This document shows positions 50,859-59,332 of a stretch of DNA of 64,000 bases, in pieces (position 1 is the first letter of the stretch; every line of letters begins with the position of its first letter). The translations under genes and the position numbers were made by a program. The stretch lies in assembly GCF_001995985.1 (NCBI RefSeq), contig NZ_MUFC01000010.1, positions 1 to 64,000 of the forward strand, given 5' to 3'. Source of the DNA: Salinivibrio sharmensis (lineage in GTDB: Bacteria > Pseudomonadota > Gammaproteobacteria > Enterobacterales > Vibrionaceae). A model generated the notes under the pieces. The model made no database searches and was not told where the DNA came from. It saw only the letters and a list, made by a program, of their open reading frames with translations.

Positions 50859-51035
50859 TTAGATTCTTCTGCACATCGGTGTGAATGATAAGAGTTTACG
50901 TTAAACCAGCACATATAAAAAGTGGCTCCCTGTATGGAGCTCGACGGGTAATTCCTCGTCAGTCTGAGTATATAGGCACGCCATGTCCGTGCTAAGCTGG
51001 GGCTGAACCCATACACCAGAACACAAGGAGCTACC

Positions 51036-51509
51036 ATGATTGAACAAGGACAACCTTTGCCGAGCGCTACGCTTAGCGAACTCACTGCTGAGGGAATGCA
51101 AACCCACGATATACCCGCCCTTTTTGCCAACAAGAAGGTTGTGCTGTTCGCGGTGCCGGGTGCCTTTACCCCAACCTGTTCAGAGTCGCACTTACCGGGT
51201 TTTGTGGTTAAGGCAGACGAGATTAAAGCAAAAGGCGTCGATATGATTGCTTGCGTCTCCGTCAACGATGCCTTTGTGATGCAGGCGTGGGGCGAAGCAC
51301 AAAACGCCAATCAGATTCATATGCTGGCCGACGGTGATGGCAGCTTTACCCAAGCGCTAGGCCTGGAAATGGACTCAGGGAAGTTTGGGGGTATTCGCTC
51401 GCAGCGCTATGCGATGGTGATTGACAATGGCATCGTCACGCATTTGAACCTTGAAGCGCCAAAAAGCTTTGACGTCTCCAGTGCCGAGGCGATTCTCGCC
51501 CTGCTGTAG
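51036..51509 (+). CDS. Peroxiredoxin (Prx5-type, AhpC/TSA family)
   Basis: A 157-residue peroxiredoxin with the peroxidatic motif PGAFTPTCSESHLPG (Cys48), HMLADGDGSFTQALGLE and GIRSQRYAMVIDNG. It reduces hydrogen or alkyl peroxides in the cytoplasm. It lacks the fused glutaredoxin domain found in the Haemophilus/Vibrio hybrid forms, so a separate thiol donor is needed. AAGGAGCTACC precedes the ATG. Confidence 0.92.
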   Translation: MIEQGQPLPSATLSELTAEGMQTHDIPALFANKKVVLFAVPGAFTPTCSESHLPGFVVKADEIKAKGVDMIACVSVNDAFVMQAWGEAQNANQIHMLADGDGSFTQALGLEMDSGKFGGIRSQRYAMVIDNGIVTHLNLEAPKSFDVSSAEAILALL

Positions 51510-51518
51510 CAGTTAAGT

Positions 51519-51544
51519 AGCGGTGGCGCTTTCTCGCCACCGCT
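51519..51544. terminator. GC-rich hairpin between convergent genes
   Basis: AGCGGTGGCG and CGCCACCGCT pair perfectly around CTTTCT, ten bases after the peroxiredoxin stop and just before the end of the acyl-CoA synthetase gene. T-runs are lacking on both sides, so intrinsic termination is uncertain. Confidence 0.5.
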
Positions 51545-51551
51545 TCGCTAT

Positions 51552-53186
51552 TTACACTGACTTTTCAGTGACTTTACGACGAAGCACATACTTTTGCACT
51601 TTGCCCGTCGAGGTTTTCGGGAGCGCGGTAAAGATCACCTTTTTCGGCGCCTTGAAGTGCGCCATTTGTTCTCGACAGAAAGCAATAATGTCAGCTTCGG
51701 TCACGGCGGATGCTTCGGTCGTTTTGACAAATGCACAAGGGACCTCACCCCATTTTTCATCGGGCATCGCAATCACCGCCACTTCTTCAATATCAGGGTG
51801 ACGGTACAGGACGTCTTCCACTTCGATACTGGAAATGTTCTCTCCGCCACTAATGATAATGTCTTTGAGTCTGTCCTTGATTTCGATGTAATTGTCGGCA
51901 TGCCATACCGCTAAGTCGCCAGTGCGAAACCAGCCGTTACTCATGGCATCTTCCGTCGCGCTCGGGTTCTTTAGGTAGCCTTTCATTACGATGTTACCGC
52001 GAACAAAAATCTCACCCAGCGTGCCACCATCTTTTGCCACTGGTTTAAACGTCACTGGATCGGCAACCATCAGTCCACCTTGCATTGGGGCCCGAACACC
52101 TTGGCGTGCTTTCATGCGTGCTTTTTCTTGTTGCGAGAGTTGATCCCAGTGGTGTTGCCAGTCACACACCACACAAGGGCCGTAAGTTTCAGTGAGGCCA
52201 TAAACGTGGGTCACTTCAATCCCCATCGCTTCCATCCCTTCAATTACAGAAGCCGGTGGTGCCGCCCCTGCGGTCATCGCTTTAACCGTATGGTGAATCT
52301 CAGCTTTTAGCGCCGGATCTGCGTTATTCATCATGTTCAGCACAATCGGCGCACCACAGAAATGGGTCACTTTGTGGGTTTTTATCGCATCAAAGATAGG
52401 CTCTGCCCTGACATGCCGTAGACTAACACTCACCCCCGCCGTTGCGGCCACCGTCCATGGGAAACACCAACCATTACAGTGGAACATGGGTAGCGTCCAT
52501 AGATAAACAGGATGCGCATCCATATTCCAAGACAACGCATTACTCACCGCATTCAGATGGGCACCGCGATGGTGATACACCACGCCTTTGGGGTTGCCGG
52601 TTGTGCCTGAGGTGTAGTTGAGTGAAATGGCCTGCCATTCATCGTCTGGCAATGTGTACTGATAATCACCATCGCCTTGTGCTAAAAAGGTTTCGTAAGT
52701 GGTCTCAGTGATACATTCGCCATGTGGATAGAGCGGATCATCAATCGCAATCACCAGTGGGCGGTGTTTGATCATTTTTAACGCCCGCTTAGCGACGGCT
52801 GTCATCTCTTTGTCGACGATAAAGACTTTGCTTTCTGCATGTTCGAGGATAAACGCGACGGTTTCCGCTTCCAGCCGGGTATTAATGGTATTGAGAACGG
52901 CACCTGTCATCGGCACGCTAAAATGCAACTCAAAGACTTCAGGTAGATTGGGGGCCATTACTGACACCGTATCACCCAGCCCGATGCCGGCTTGACTCAA
53001 TGCCGAGGCAAATTGACGACATCGCTGATCCACTTGCTGCCAACTCCAACATAAATGACCATGAACGCTAGCCGGATAATCTGGATAGACGCTAGCGGCT
53101 CGCTCAAGGAAAGAAAGTGGACTCAGTGTTTGATAGTTGGCTGGACTTTTGTCCAAGCCAAGTTCATAGATGTTACTGGCTGACAT
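51552..53186 (-). CDS. AMP-binding acyl-CoA synthetase
   Basis: A 544-residue adenylate-forming enzyme. The P-loop motif YTSGTTGNPKGV near 188, WTLPMFHCNGWCFPWTVAA, VYGLTETYGP near 330, GWFRTGDLAVWHADNYIEIK near 420, and the C-terminal lysine in LPKTSTGKVQKY are all present. It joins CoA to a carboxylic acid using ATP. The length and sequence resemble the DmdB-like/medium-chain ligase group (methylmercaptopropionate, short or medium chain acids), but the substrate is not fixed by motifs. Single gene; convergent with the peroxiredoxin. Confidence 0.88.
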   Translation of the reverse strand: MSASNIYELGLDKSPANYQTLSPLSFLERAASVYPDYPASVHGHLCWSWQQVDQRCRQFASALSQAGIGLGDTVSVMAPNLPEVFELHFSVPMTGAVLNTINTRLEAETVAFILEHAESKVFIVDKEMTAVAKRALKMIKHRPLVIAIDDPLYPHGECITETTYETFLAQGDGDYQYTLPDDEWQAISLNYTSGTTGNPKGVVYHHRGAHLNAVSNALSWNMDAHPVYLWTLPMFHCNGWCFPWTVAATAGVSVSLRHVRAEPIFDAIKTHKVTHFCGAPIVLNMMNNADPALKAEIHHTVKAMTAGAAPPASVIEGMEAMGIEVTHVYGLTETYGPCVVCDWQHHWDQLSQQEKARMKARQGVRAPMQGGLMVADPVTFKPVAKDGGTLGEIFVRGNIVMKGYLKNPSATEDAMSNGWFRTGDLAVWHADNYIEIKDRLKDIIISGGENISSIEVEDVLYRHPDIEEVAVIAMPDEKWGEVPCAFVKTTEASAVTEADIIAFCREQMAHFKAPKKVIFTALPKTSTGKVQKYVLRRKVTEKSV

Positions 53187-53283
53187 AACGCGCTCCTTGC
53201 TGACTTTGTCTAGATAACTAGATCAACCTAGCATGTCATCAAGCTTGCGCTATTCAACTTAAGTCGATAAGGCGGCGATAACG

Positions 53284-53310
53284 CAAAAAAGGCCCAGCAA
53301 TGCTGAGCCT
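53284..53310 (-). terminator. Terminator after the TonB siderophore receptor gene
   Basis: On the minus strand AGGCTCAGC and GCTGGGCCT pair around ATT, followed by TTTTT. It lies about 22 bases after the receptor stop. Confidence 0.85.
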
Positions 53311-53332
53311 CGGTAATTAATGATACGTGAAG

Positions 53333-55420
53333 TTAGAAGTGTAATGACGCGCCGAGTATGACTTTGCGCTCTTCGCCCAACGTGGTTTTATTTTGTACAC
53401 CACCGGCGAGATAGCTTTCGTTGAAGAGGTTTTCAACATTCACACTCAGTTTCAAGTCCGTTTGTTCACCGGCTTTGATGGTATGGCCCACACCTGCATT
53501 CACTGTAGTGTAACCTGGCTTATGATAGGTATTTTTAGTATCGCCATAACGATCACCGACGTAACGCGCACCCACGTTCACATAGGTTTGGTTATCGACA
53601 TCATAGCGAGACCAAATGCTGGCGCCCCACTCTGGTGTGTCAGCAGGCTGTTTGCCATCGTTCGCAAGATTGAACGGGTCTTCGATGCGTGCATCTAAAT
53701 ACGTCGCTGAGCTATGCACTGACCAACTGTCAGTCACTTGACCGGCAAGGCTGACCTCAACCCCTTTATGCGTTTGTTTACCTAATTGTGTAGTGCGTGA
53801 AGTAAGACTGCCTTGTCCGGTGATTGCCTCTTTGATCACTTTATTTTCTTGTTCAATTTGGAACAAGGCGGCACTAAATAACGCTTGGTCGTTCAATAAC
53901 GATTGTTTATAGCCGAACTCGTAAAGCTTACCCTTCACCGGCTTTAGTGCCATGCCGTCATTGATATCGGTATCACTATCAACCGGATTTTTTGGCTCAA
54001 AGCTCTCGGAATAGGTCACGTACAGGGTTTGTTCCGGCGATGGATGATACATCACCGCGGCTTTAGGCAACACGTTATAGTACGTATCCGTCTCGTTATC
54101 CTCGCGATCGTAGCGAAGCCCTGCAAGCAGCTGCCATTGTGGATTCAATGTCATTAAGTCTTGCGCATAAAAGCCAATGGAATCAGTAGGCTCAGGATCA
54201 CGCGGAGTTGCTGTGCCATAATGGATGTCCGGCTCTGGATACGCACCACCAATCACGGCGGTTTGGTTTTTCTCCATCACACGCTGACCGACATAGTCAT
54301 TACGCAGCGCATTGGTGCCAATCAGCACTTGGTGATCGATATTTCCGAACTGAAATGCACCGGTGACATCAATATAAGCCGTATCCAGTACCCAATTGTC
54401 GTGACGGTCCATGGCAAAGTATTTGAACGATTGGGTATTGGCGTCGTACGTTTCGCGCTGTCCGAATCCTTCATGGTAATGACGTTTGTAGTCTTGGCGA
54501 TTGTAACCTGCTTTGACTTTCCAATCCGGCGTTAATTGGCTGACGATATCGACTCCGTAGTTCTCGACATCAATGTCCATGAAAGACCAAGGCGCTTCCC
54601 AGATAAACTGGCTACCCAGTTGCGGTTTACCATTGATGATGTTGGCGCCGTTATCGCTGCTACTGTCATCAATCACACGATCATAATGAAGAGAAAGCTG
54701 GGTATCGGGCGTGATGTCGTAATCTAGCATCAAGCCAGCAATTTGGCGGTCGAGCTCAGGTTCACTGCCATCTAAATAGCGACGTGATGAGCCCTCGCTT
54801 TGTTTCGATAGCACCATCCGGCCACGTAACGTGCCGCTCTCGTTGAGAGAACCCGACGCATCGGCGACGGTGTGTTGATAATCGTTAGTACCGATTTTCT
54901 GGCTGATTGACGCTTGGAACGCAGCTGTTGGTCGTTTGGTGACCATATTCACCAGACCGCCCGGTGCGGACTTGCCATAGAGCAAACCTGCTGGCCCTTT
55001 TAATACCTCAACGCGTTCCATCAGCTCAACAGGATGTCGATAATAAGACCATTGCTGCTGGCCATTACGCAAGTAGCCTGTTCCGGTATCAAGTTCAAAA
55101 CCACGTAGCATGAAAATCTCACGATTGCGGTCCGTACCACCTACACCAATGCTGGCGTCATTTACCAACACATCTCCTAATGTCGTGGCGTTTTGCTCTT
55201 GAATCAGCGTTTGGTCCATCACAGCCACTTGGCCCGCTGTTTCTAGTTGGCTGACATCCATTCGCATCGCCGTTTCATTGCTATTAGCTTTAAAACGTAC
55301 CTGATGGCCTTCAACCACATAGACTTCATCAACGGGTTCAGTCGGGTTGGTTGCAGCTGCACTGGCTAGGGGGGACAGTGCGACAGCCACAAAAACGGCA
55401 AGGGGGTGTTTTTTCAACAT
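53333..55420 (-). CDS. TonB-dependent siderophore receptor (FhuE/FoxA-like)
   Basis: A 695-residue receptor. It has a signal peptide (to about residue 22), a TonB-box-like DEVYVVEG near 31, the plug (TLGDVLVNDASIGVGGTDRN, IFMLRGFELDTGTGYLRNGQ, RVEVLKGPAGLLYGKSAPGG with LVNMVTKRP), and a barrel ending GASLHF. The MLRGF and PGGLVNMVTKRP patterns fit hydroxamate receptors such as FhuE, FoxA or DesA. It imports a ferric siderophore through TonB. Two overlapping Fur boxes lie 44-79 bases upstream. No siderophore synthesis or ABC genes adjoin it, so it probably takes up foreign siderophores. The exact ligand is unknown. Confidence 0.9.
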   Translation of the reverse strand: MLKKHPLAVFVAVALSPLASAAATNPTEPVDEVYVVEGHQVRFKANSNETAMRMDVSQLETAGQVAVMDQTLIQEQNATTLGDVLVNDASIGVGGTDRNREIFMLRGFELDTGTGYLRNGQQQWSYYRHPVELMERVEVLKGPAGLLYGKSAPGGLVNMVTKRPTAAFQASISQKIGTNDYQHTVADASGSLNESGTLRGRMVLSKQSEGSSRRYLDGSEPELDRQIAGLMLDYDITPDTQLSLHYDRVIDDSSSDNGANIINGKPQLGSQFIWEAPWSFMDIDVENYGVDIVSQLTPDWKVKAGYNRQDYKRHYHEGFGQRETYDANTQSFKYFAMDRHDNWVLDTAYIDVTGAFQFGNIDHQVLIGTNALRNDYVGQRVMEKNQTAVIGGAYPEPDIHYGTATPRDPEPTDSIGFYAQDLMTLNPQWQLLAGLRYDREDNETDTYYNVLPKAAVMYHPSPEQTLYVTYSESFEPKNPVDSDTDINDGMALKPVKGKLYEFGYKQSLLNDQALFSAALFQIEQENKVIKEAITGQGSLTSRTTQLGKQTHKGVEVSLAGQVTDSWSVHSSATYLDARIEDPFNLANDGKQPADTPEWGASIWSRYDVDNQTYVNVGARYVGDRYGDTKNTYHKPGYTTVNAGVGHTIKAGEQTDLKLSVNVENLFNESYLAGGVQNKTTLGEERKVILGASLHF

Positions 55421-55463
55421 GAGACTTCCTATAGCTAACGATTATTTGAACGCATCGGAACAT

Positions 55464-55484
55464 AAACGATAACCAGTCTCATTT
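55464..55484. promoter_or_regulatory. Fur box upstream of the siderophore receptor
   Basis: A 21-base palindrome (AAACGATAAC...TCTCATTT on the plus strand) agrees with the Fur consensus at 16 of 20 defined positions. It is 44-64 bases upstream of the receptor start. Confidence 0.7.
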
Positions 55485-55499
55485 CTATTTATTTTCATT
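55481..55499. promoter_or_regulatory. Second Fur-box-like site overlapping the first
   Basis: ATTTCTATTTATTTTCATT (minus strand AATGAAAATAAATAGAAAT) agrees at about 13 of 18 defined positions and overlaps the first box by four bases. Adjacent or overlapping boxes are common where Fur polymerises. Confidence 0.5.
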
Positions 55500-55573
55500 C
55501 ATACGCAACTGTTTGCGCTTTTTTTCGTCAATATTGTATAAGTTATGTTACAATTCTTCGAGGTTTCATCAAC

Positions 55574-56086
55574 TTACTGATGATCCACCGTTTGATACCT
55601 TCGGCCTATACCTTGTAGCCAACGAGCGAGATCTTGCGTGGCTATGACCCAAGTTTGATCGTGACAAAAAGGCTGACACTCCACCGCTTGGACTTGCCAT
55701 ATTTCATTCGCGATCACCAGACTGACGCGATGCTCAGGATCGTTCATTACATCAAATACCGATACGGCACCTGATTGTGCCTGCAAATAGGTGTCGAGTT
55801 GCTGCGATGAGGCAAACGATAGGCGAGACGTCCCCAAGGCTTCACTCAATCCGGCTAAATTGACGGTGGCTTTGCCCGGTAATACCACCAAGAAAAAGCG
55901 CTTTCCCTTTCTATCCTTCAACAACAAGTTCTTGGTCGGGTTTGCATCAGTATGCAAACCGAGCGCGTCTGCTTGTTCACACGTATAGACAGGCTGATGA
56001 CGGTATATAGTTACTGAAATACCGTGCACATTGAGGCTTTGAAGCAGCGCAGCCTGTTGACCTGAAAGTGGTGGATTACCCGTCAT
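55574..56086 (-). CDS. YbaK/ProX-type aminoacyl-tRNA deacylase (PrdX-like)
   Basis: A 170-residue stand-alone editing-domain protein of the YbaK/ProX superfamily: HQPVYTCEQADALGLHTDAN, TKNLLLKDRKGKRFFLVVLP with the conserved lysine-rich strand, LSFASSQQLDTYL and VSVFDVMNDPEHRVSLVIAN. This group (PrdX/ProXp-ala) hydrolyses mischarged Ala-tRNA(Pro) and acts outside prolyl-tRNA synthetase. It overlaps the downstream end of the binding-protein gene by four bases (ATGA), an odd pairing by function. The ATG is at 56086. Confidence 0.85.
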   Translation of the reverse strand: MTGNPPLSGQQAALLQSLNVHGISVTIYRHQPVYTCEQADALGLHTDANPTKNLLLKDRKGKRFFLVVLPGKATVNLAGLSEALGTSRLSFASSQQLDTYLQAQSGAVSVFDVMNDPEHRVSLVIANEIWQVQAVECQPFCHDQTWVIATQDLARWLQGIGRRYQTVDHQ

Positions 56087-56886
56087 AACGATCCTATTTG
56101 AAAATAATGTTGACGAAGTTTTTCTATCTCGCCACGTTGCGCTGCGGACACAAGATAGTTGTTTATCAACACGACCAAATCATTCGCTTGTGGCGCATAA
56201 CGGCTGATCTGAGCATGAAATGCTTTAGGGTTAGGTAGAGAGATATAGGCAAGATCGCGTGAAAATTGATAAAGCCCCAAGCGAATGCCACCCAATACAG
56301 GCTCGATTTCACTGGCAAGAAAGCGGCACCGCCCCGCTTCCAACATCCGCAAGGCTTGCTGCAAGGTATTGGCTTCAAACCTCGGCTTAGGGTTATCGCC
56401 AAAGCCGGCATAATTGTAGCCATTCACACCACACACAGAGCCTGATATGGGTAAGGTTGGCTGAGCGGAGGTCGTTGGATCACCGATGTACAAATAGCCG
56501 AGAGAGATAGAATACAAGGGCGCTGTCAGTCGACTGTACTGTGCACGCTCGGGTTTATAGCTCGCATCCCAAGTCAGATCGCAGCGACCCGACTCTCGCG
56601 CCAATTCATGCTGCACGCGTGCCCAAGGCATCAAGACCAGTTGATAAGTAATGTCATTGCTCTCTAGAGCAGACAACACCAAGTCTGTGGCAAACCCCGT
56701 TAAAGTGTCCGCTTTTTGCTGACGCGTTTCTCCCTGCCAATAGGTGTATGGCGGCCAAGGGCTACCGTCACCCACACAAACCTTGAGTGGCTCTGAGGTC
56801 GATGGTGCGGCCCATAGTTGAAAGGAGAAAAGAGTTAGCCAAATCGCAATACACGCTTGTGTCCAATGGGTCATCCAACCACTCAC
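56083..56886 (-). CDS. Periplasmic solute-binding protein, SBP_bac_3-like
   Basis: A 267-residue protein with a signal peptide (MSGWMTHWTQACIAIWLTLF..., cleavage near residue 26) and an amino-acid-binder-like mature part (KVCVGDGSPWPPYTYW, LTGFATDLVLSALESNDITY, LMPWARVQHELARESGRCDL). These proteins bind polar amino acids or other small ligands. No permease gene is adjacent. It resembles the orphan periplasmic sensors/binders that are common in Vibrio and Shewanella. Its stop overlaps the start of the deacylase gene. Confidence 0.8.
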   Translation of the reverse strand: MSGWMTHWTQACIAIWLTLFSFQLWAAPSTSEPLKVCVGDGSPWPPYTYWQGETRQQKADTLTGFATDLVLSALESNDITYQLVLMPWARVQHELARESGRCDLTWDASYKPERAQYSRLTAPLYSISLGYLYIGDPTTSAQPTLPISGSVCGVNGYNYAGFGDNPKPRFEANTLQQALRMLEAGRCRFLASEIEPVLGGIRLGLYQFSRDLAYISLPNPKAFHAQISRYAPQANDLVVLINNYLVSAAQRGEIEKLRQHYFQIGSL

Positions 56887-56957
56887 TATGTTGACTCGCT
56901 ACGCTGTCTATAAGACTAGCATGCCCTCTCGATCGACATGGTCAAGCGCTTTGCTAT

Positions 56958-57398
56958 TTATTCGGACGTTGCGGTTAACGACAACGAAAGCGTGAGAACC
57001 GCATCTCGGCTGCGCCCTGTCTCCACAAACCCCAGCGCTTGATATAATGAAACAGCTGGATTTTCTGCAAAAACACGCAAGGCTAAATGCGCATAGCCAG
57101 ACGTTTGCGCATAAGCGATCGCCCAAGCGATTGCCTCGCGGCCGATCCCTTGCCGCTGCTTACTCGGCTCTATCTGTAAATCGCGGATAAAAAGCGTTTC
57201 ACCGTCTGCCTTCAAGCGAATTACGCCACAACGCTTTCGCTCATGGCGAATTTCATAATTATCAAAAACTCGCCAACTTTCCATAAACATCTGTGGGTTC
57301 CAAGCGATTTTTCTCGCTTCATAGTAAGGGGCCATATTCTCTTGGGTCAGCTTTTGGCTGTAACTGGCATCCGTTGTCGGACCAATCGCAACATCCAT
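56958..57398 (-). CDS. GNAT-family N-acetyltransferase
   Basis: A 146-residue GNAT enzyme. LFIRDLQIEPSKQRQGIGRE carries the acetyl-CoA-binding Q/R-x-x-G-x-G/A signature, followed by AIAYAQTSGYAHLALRVF and NPAVSLYQALGFVETGR, the typical end of the fold. It acetylates an unknown amine, possibly a small molecule. The gene lies 12 bases after the deaminase gene on the same strand, so they are probably co-transcribed. Confidence 0.88.
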   Translation of the reverse strand: MDVAIGPTTDASYSQKLTQENMAPYYEARKIAWNPQMFMESWRVFDNYEIRHERKRCGVIRLKADGETLFIRDLQIEPSKQRQGIGREAIAWAIAYAQTSGYAHLALRVFAENPAVSLYQALGFVETGRSRDAVLTLSLSLTATSE

Positions 57399-57410
57399 GT
57401 CGTTCTCCTC

Positions 57411-57995
57411 TTATCCACGCTTGGCTAAACGCGCTTTAACGGCACTCACACCTTGCCAATCTTCCAACTCTTGTTCGGGGTGCTCGGCTCTAAATTGCTG
57501 ATACAGCGCAATGCCCTGTGGATCTTCCAGCACATCAACCATCACCCCTTTCTCTTGCAGCATCATCTCGTTACCGCTCGCACTGGTGATATCCCCTACC
57601 ACCACTCGAGAGAAACCGCGCATGGTGATCAATGCCGCACACACATCGCATGGGCTTAAACTGGTAAACAAGGTTGTTTGGCTAAAATCAATTCGCCCAG
57701 CATCACGTATCGCCGCCGTTTCACCGTGGTTGTAAGGGTGATTTTCTTGCACCAAGGTGTTGTGTCCTTTACCCACTATATGACGTGTTTCATTGTCAAT
57801 AATCACCGCGCCGATGGGGCATCCTCCTTCCTCAGCGCTTTTTTGGGCTAGCAGCACCGCAATGCGCATCAAGTCCGCATCAGTTAGTTTTTGGCTGAAG
57901 CTGTTATCCACCAGCACCGGCAAACTGCGCGTTGGCATATGCGCCATGGCACGCAGCGCTGCTTCGTTCACCGTGCTGTTTGCATTGAGTAGCAT
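57411..57995 (-). CDS. Cytidine/deoxycytidylate-family nucleoside deaminase
   Basis: A 194-residue zinc deaminase: HGETAAIRDAGR gives the His ligand and catalytic Glu, and TSLSPCDVCAALITMRG gives the PCxxC ligands. A GGCPIGAVIIDNETRHIVGK segment precedes them. It resembles the fungal cytosine deaminase/guanine deaminase-like group. An extra N-terminal stretch of about 35 residues is present. The start at 57995 follows AGGAGAAAGCGG; an in-frame ATG five codons earlier is possible. Substrate (cytosine, guanine or other) not decided. Confidence 0.85.
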   Translation of the reverse strand: MLLNANSTVNEAALRAMAHMPTRSLPVLVDNSFSQKLTDADLMRIAVLLAQKSAEEGGCPIGAVIIDNETRHIVGKGHNTLVQENHPYNHGETAAIRDAGRIDFSQTTLFTSLSPCDVCAALITMRGFSRVVVGDITSASGNEMMLQEKGVMVDVLEDPQGIALYQQFRAEHPEQELEDWQGVSAVKARLAKRG

Positions 57996-58098
57996 CCGCT
58001 TTCTCCTCATCCTCTCTGACAGATAACGTTAGACTGCGTCATACCACAAGATCATCAATTTACTCGCAATTAATGAACCAAACAGTGATAAGGTTTGT

Positions 58099-58134
58099 AT
58101 TGGTCAATTCGATATTTGTTATTGGTTTAATCGA
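58099..58134 (+). repeat. Two similar 14-base direct repeats upstream of the RND efflux genes
   Basis: ATTGGTCAATTCGA (58099-58112) and ATTGGTTTAATCGA (58121-58134) match at 11 of 14 positions with a 22-base period (about two helical turns), about 70-100 bases upstream of the efflux adaptor start. They could be a tandem regulator site. No regulator gene for the pump is adjacent except the LysR gene after it. Confidence 0.4.
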
Positions 58135-58200
58135 CCTTTTGCGCCTTCGTCTGTACTTGTTAGCCAAGGGTGGTGATAGCAACTCTGTTCAGGGATTTTT

Positions 58201-59322
58201 ATGATAAAACGTTTGATTATTATGTTAGTCGCATGTGGGCTCGTTTTTGGGGGAATTTTTGCTTACAAAGCAGTAGGCAATCATTTTATGAACCAATTCT
58301 TTGACAACATGCCTGCCCCCACGGTCACCGTGACGGCCACCACAGTCTCAACCCACCCATGGCGAGAACAACAAACCACCATTGGTAGTTTTGCGGCCAT
58401 TAATGACACCCAGCTAACTACCGAGGCAAGCGGCATCGTCAACAATATCTTGTTCGACAATGCGACATCGGTGAAAAAGGGACAATTGCTCCTCACGCTA
58501 GATGCCAGCGTTGATGAGGCAGAATTACGTCGGCTCGAGTCCGTCGCAGAGCTTGCTCAACTTGAGTTGAGACGCTATCAACGGCTGTTTAAAGATAAAA
58601 ATGTCTCTGAATCTGAGCTAAAGCGCAAAGAAAGCGAAGCCAAACAAGCGATTGCCGCTGTCGACAGCCAAAAAGCGCGCATTGAGCAAAAGTCATTAAC
58701 CGCGCCTTTCGACGGCATCATTGGCATCCGAGAAGTCAGTCTTGGCCAACTCATTGCGCCGGGGACAGCCGTTGCGACACTCACGTCAGTGACCCCCATC
58801 CACCTCAACTTTACCTTACCCGAGCAGCAGCTCAGCACGCTGGAAAATGGCCAAACCGTTTCTGCCACGATTAGCGCACAGCCCGACGAGGTCTTTACCG
58901 GCACAGTGACTGCGATTTCGCCGGTTGTGACGCCCTCGAGTCGCAGTGTCGACATTCAAGCCACCTTTGACAACCCAGATGCCATTTTACGGTCAGGCAT
59001 GTTCGCACGCGTGAGTCTTGATCAAGGTGAAGAAACGCAAAATGTCTTGCTGGCACCACAAAGCGCGATTCAATTTAATCCGTATGGCAACGCAGTCTTC
59101 GTGATCCAGGAGAAAGACGATGCATTAACGGTACAACAGCGCTTTGTGCAAACGGGCGCGCGCCGCGGTGACATGATTGTGATTAAAGAAGGTCTTCAAC
59201 CCGGTGACCGTATCGTTACCTCCGGCCTCCTCAAGCTCCGTAACGGCAGCAACATCAAGATCAGTGACAATGAGCGTGTTCAGCCGAGCGAAGATCTTGA
59301 TCCCAACGTTGTGAATCAATAG
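58201..59322 (+). CDS. RND efflux periplasmic adaptor (membrane fusion protein)
   Basis: A 373-residue adaptor with an N-terminal membrane anchor (residues 5-27), barrel-sandwich/lipoyl halves (TEASGIVNNILFDNATSVKK, GQLLLTLDASVDEAELRRLE and LTAPFDGIIGIREVSLGQLI), an alpha-hairpin (about 90-155), and a beta-barrel and membrane-proximal domain toward the C-terminus (IVTSGLLKLRNGSNI). It connects the RND pump to a TolC-type outer-membrane channel, which is not in the window. It is separated from the pump gene by 10 bases. No lipobox is seen. Confidence 0.92.
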   Translation: MIKRLIIMLVACGLVFGGIFAYKAVGNHFMNQFFDNMPAPTVTVTATTVSTHPWREQQTTIGSFAAINDTQLTTEASGIVNNILFDNATSVKKGQLLLTLDASVDEAELRRLESVAELAQLELRRYQRLFKDKNVSESELKRKESEAKQAIAAVDSQKARIEQKSLTAPFDGIIGIREVSLGQLIAPGTAVATLTSVTPIHLNFTLPEQQLSTLENGQTVSATISAQPDEVFTGTVTAISPVVTPSSRSVDIQATFDNPDAILRSGMFARVSLDQGEETQNVLLAPQSAIQFNPYGNAVFVIQEKDDALTVQQRFVQTGARRGDMIVIKEGLQPGDRIVTSGLLKLRNGSNIKISDNERVQPSEDLDPNVVNQ

Positions 59323-59332
59323 GAGCCATTCG

